The position numbers and the translations under genes were made by a program. From the NCBI GenBank assembly GCA_964347995.1, contig CAYGBA010000003.1, positions 1-51,409 on the forward strand: 51,409 nt of DNA, written 5' to 3'. The notes below the pieces were generated by a model. It saw nothing but the letters and a program-made list of their open reading frames with translations. It searched no databases and was not told the DNA's origin. This stretch comes from GCA-020348365 sp964347995. GTDB taxonomy: Archaea > Thermoproteota > Bathyarchaeia > Bathyarchaeales > Bathyarchaeaceae. Positions 50,601 through 51,409 of this stretch are shown piece by piece. Numbering within the stretch: the stretch's first letter is position 1; each line of letters begins with the position of its first letter.

Positions 50601-51409
50601 TCATCGCCTTTGTTCTGATGCCATGTGTGTTGAAGGTTCTGGGGAGACATATTTGCGTACCATAATATCATCATAGGACGCTTCATACTGACACCATGTT
50701 CCAAGTTCGTAGGGTGTTGAATAGGTGGTGTCTGTGACCGTGACTTTAGAACCAGCGACCTCGGCGCTCATGGTTCCATTGGTGAAGTAAATGACTGTAA
50801 TGTTATACCATACATCTGGATCTATGACCTCGTTTACAGAATCGATTATCGTTCTGGAGCCGTTGTCTATTCGCTCAATGCCAATCGTATCTGTCTCTGC
50901 ATTGATACCTAGGCAATAGCCGCTTCCAGTTGCAGAACCATTAACGGTTCCTGGCACGTTGAGATAAACGAGGTTCTCTTCATCAACATCGATCAATCCT
51001 TCGTATTCGATGAGTACAGACTCGGTGACGTTGTATCCGTCTTTTCTGATGTATTTACCCGTGCTAGAGAGGTCTTTGTTGTCTAAAAGGCCTGAAGAGG
51101 CGTTCCAGGTGCTTCCGATGGGGGTCCAGCCGTCGTAGTCTCCGTCGTTGAAGTCGTCCCATAAAAGATACACGTTGCTCTTGTTTGCAGGTGGAGTCCC
51201 TGCCGATGGATTGCCGTAATACATGTAATAGTTATTGTCTGAACCGCTTGCGGAGATGTCTGCTTGGGTTTCGAACCAGACTTGCGTCGAGCTGGTATTC
51301 ATGTATATAAGATCGCGGTTGAGTTCGGTCCAAGAAGACGCGTTCAAATGAAGAATTCTTAGGTCGTTTCCGCTTGGAAGCATTTTGTCCTCGGAGATGA
51401 AGGCGGCGG
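50601..51409 (-). CDS. DUF2341 surface protein, partial (N terminus beyond the window)
   Basis: The frame is open to the right edge, so the N terminus is missing; an ATG at 51383 is internal. The first visible part is the end of a DUF2341 domain ('SGNDLRILHL', 'QVWFETQADIS', 'YYMYYGNPSAG'). A concanavalin-like beta-sandwich follows (from 'LWDDFNDGDYDGWTPIGSTW' to about residue 245). Many N-x-S/T sites are present, as in archaeal surface glycoproteins. DUF2341 proteins are usually extracellular and carbohydrate-related. No C-terminal membrane anchor is present: it ends 'STHMASEQRR'. Confidence 0.82.
   Translation of the reverse strand, partial: AAFISEDKMLPSGNDLRILHLNASSWTELNRDLIYMNTSSTQVWFETQADISASGSDNNYYMYYGNPSAGTPPANKSNVYLLWDDFNDGDYDGWTPIGSTWNASSGLLDNKDLSSTGKYIRKDGYNVTESVLIEYEGLIDVDEENLVYLNVPGTVNGSATGSGYCLGINAETDTIGIERIDNGSRTIIDSVNEVIDPDVWYNITVIYFTNGTMSAEVAGSKVTVTDTTYSTPYELGTWCQYEASYDDIMVRKYVSPEPSTHMASEQRR

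Noticed and set aside
1..51409. CRISPR array, insertion sequence or transposase
   Set aside because: No regularly spaced repeats, terminal inverted repeats or transposase-like frames were found on either strand.

Overview
The window is a gene-dense stretch of an archaeal chromosome. The gene set includes an archaeal Orc1/Cdc6 initiator, both subunits of the D-family DNA polymerase, HerA and NurA, RNA polymerase subunits Rpo4 and Rpo11, TFS, Elf1, exosome Csl4, SRP54, ribosomal proteins L10e and L21e, aIF5A, Dph2, TiaS, Pus10, Nob1 and the ether-lipid enzyme GGGP synthase. PolD together with Elf1 and an editing-less bacterial-type threonyl-tRNA synthetase points to the TACK group outside classical Crenarchaeota. 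A Bathyarchaeia-like organism is my best guess, made by inference and not by any search. Many starts are TTG or GTG placed a few bases after GGAGG/GGTGA-type ribosome-binding sites, and several starts below were chosen on that basis.

Layout. 1-4.8 kb: a secreted, membrane-anchored cohesin-like/CARDB protein, a long non-coding gap, a winged-helix membrane protein, a stand-alone Lrp ligand-binding domain and TiaS. 4.8-10.8 kb: an IMPase-family phosphatase, a calcineurin-like phosphoesterase, then an information-processing cluster (TFS, DUF99, RNase III-like, Rpo11, Csl4, METTL5-like, Dph2). 10.8-20.2 kb, minus strand: PEP synthase, L10e, a dCTP deaminase-like protein, a KsgA-HemK fusion, DUF655, Rpo4, L21e, Pus10 and SRP54. 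20.3-25.1 kb: PAC2-family chaperone, Hsp20, aIF5A, NAD kinase, Nob1, dodecin, a type-2 OMP decarboxylase and an intron-containing tRNA-Ser(CGA). 25.2-34.3 kb: an AbrB/PhoU regulator, then a replication/repair island: PolD small subunit, a second DUF99 protein, Orc1/Cdc6, a predicted replication origin, NurA, HerA, and a membrane-anchored coiled-coil winged-helix protein with a cluster of TGTGAT/ATCACA sites. 34.4-45.5 kb: aminotransferase, nitrilase plus NAD+ synthase, Elf1, GGGP synthase, PolD large subunit, small regulators and membrane proteins, and a B12-binding radical SAM protein. 45.6-51.4 kb: small accessory genes (DUF4342, MazG, cupin, GIY-YIG, ThrRS catalytic protein, DUF488, DUF4332, small membrane proteins) and a partial DUF2341 surface protein cut by the window end.

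The strongest unusual signal is the origin. Two 19-bp ORB-type elements, matching at 15 of 19 positions and lying in opposite orientation, bracket 163 bp of AT-rich sequence between divergently transcribed cdc6 and nurA-herA. With the PolD small subunit and a DUF99 (endonuclease V-like fold) gene on the cdc6 side, the region couples initiation, synthesis and end-processing genes around one origin. Other points of interest are the KsgA-HemK fusion with an altered KsgA NLPY motif, the TGTGAT operator cluster at the gene for a membrane-tethered winged-helix protein, and a possible two-gene glutamine-dependent NAD+ synthetase.
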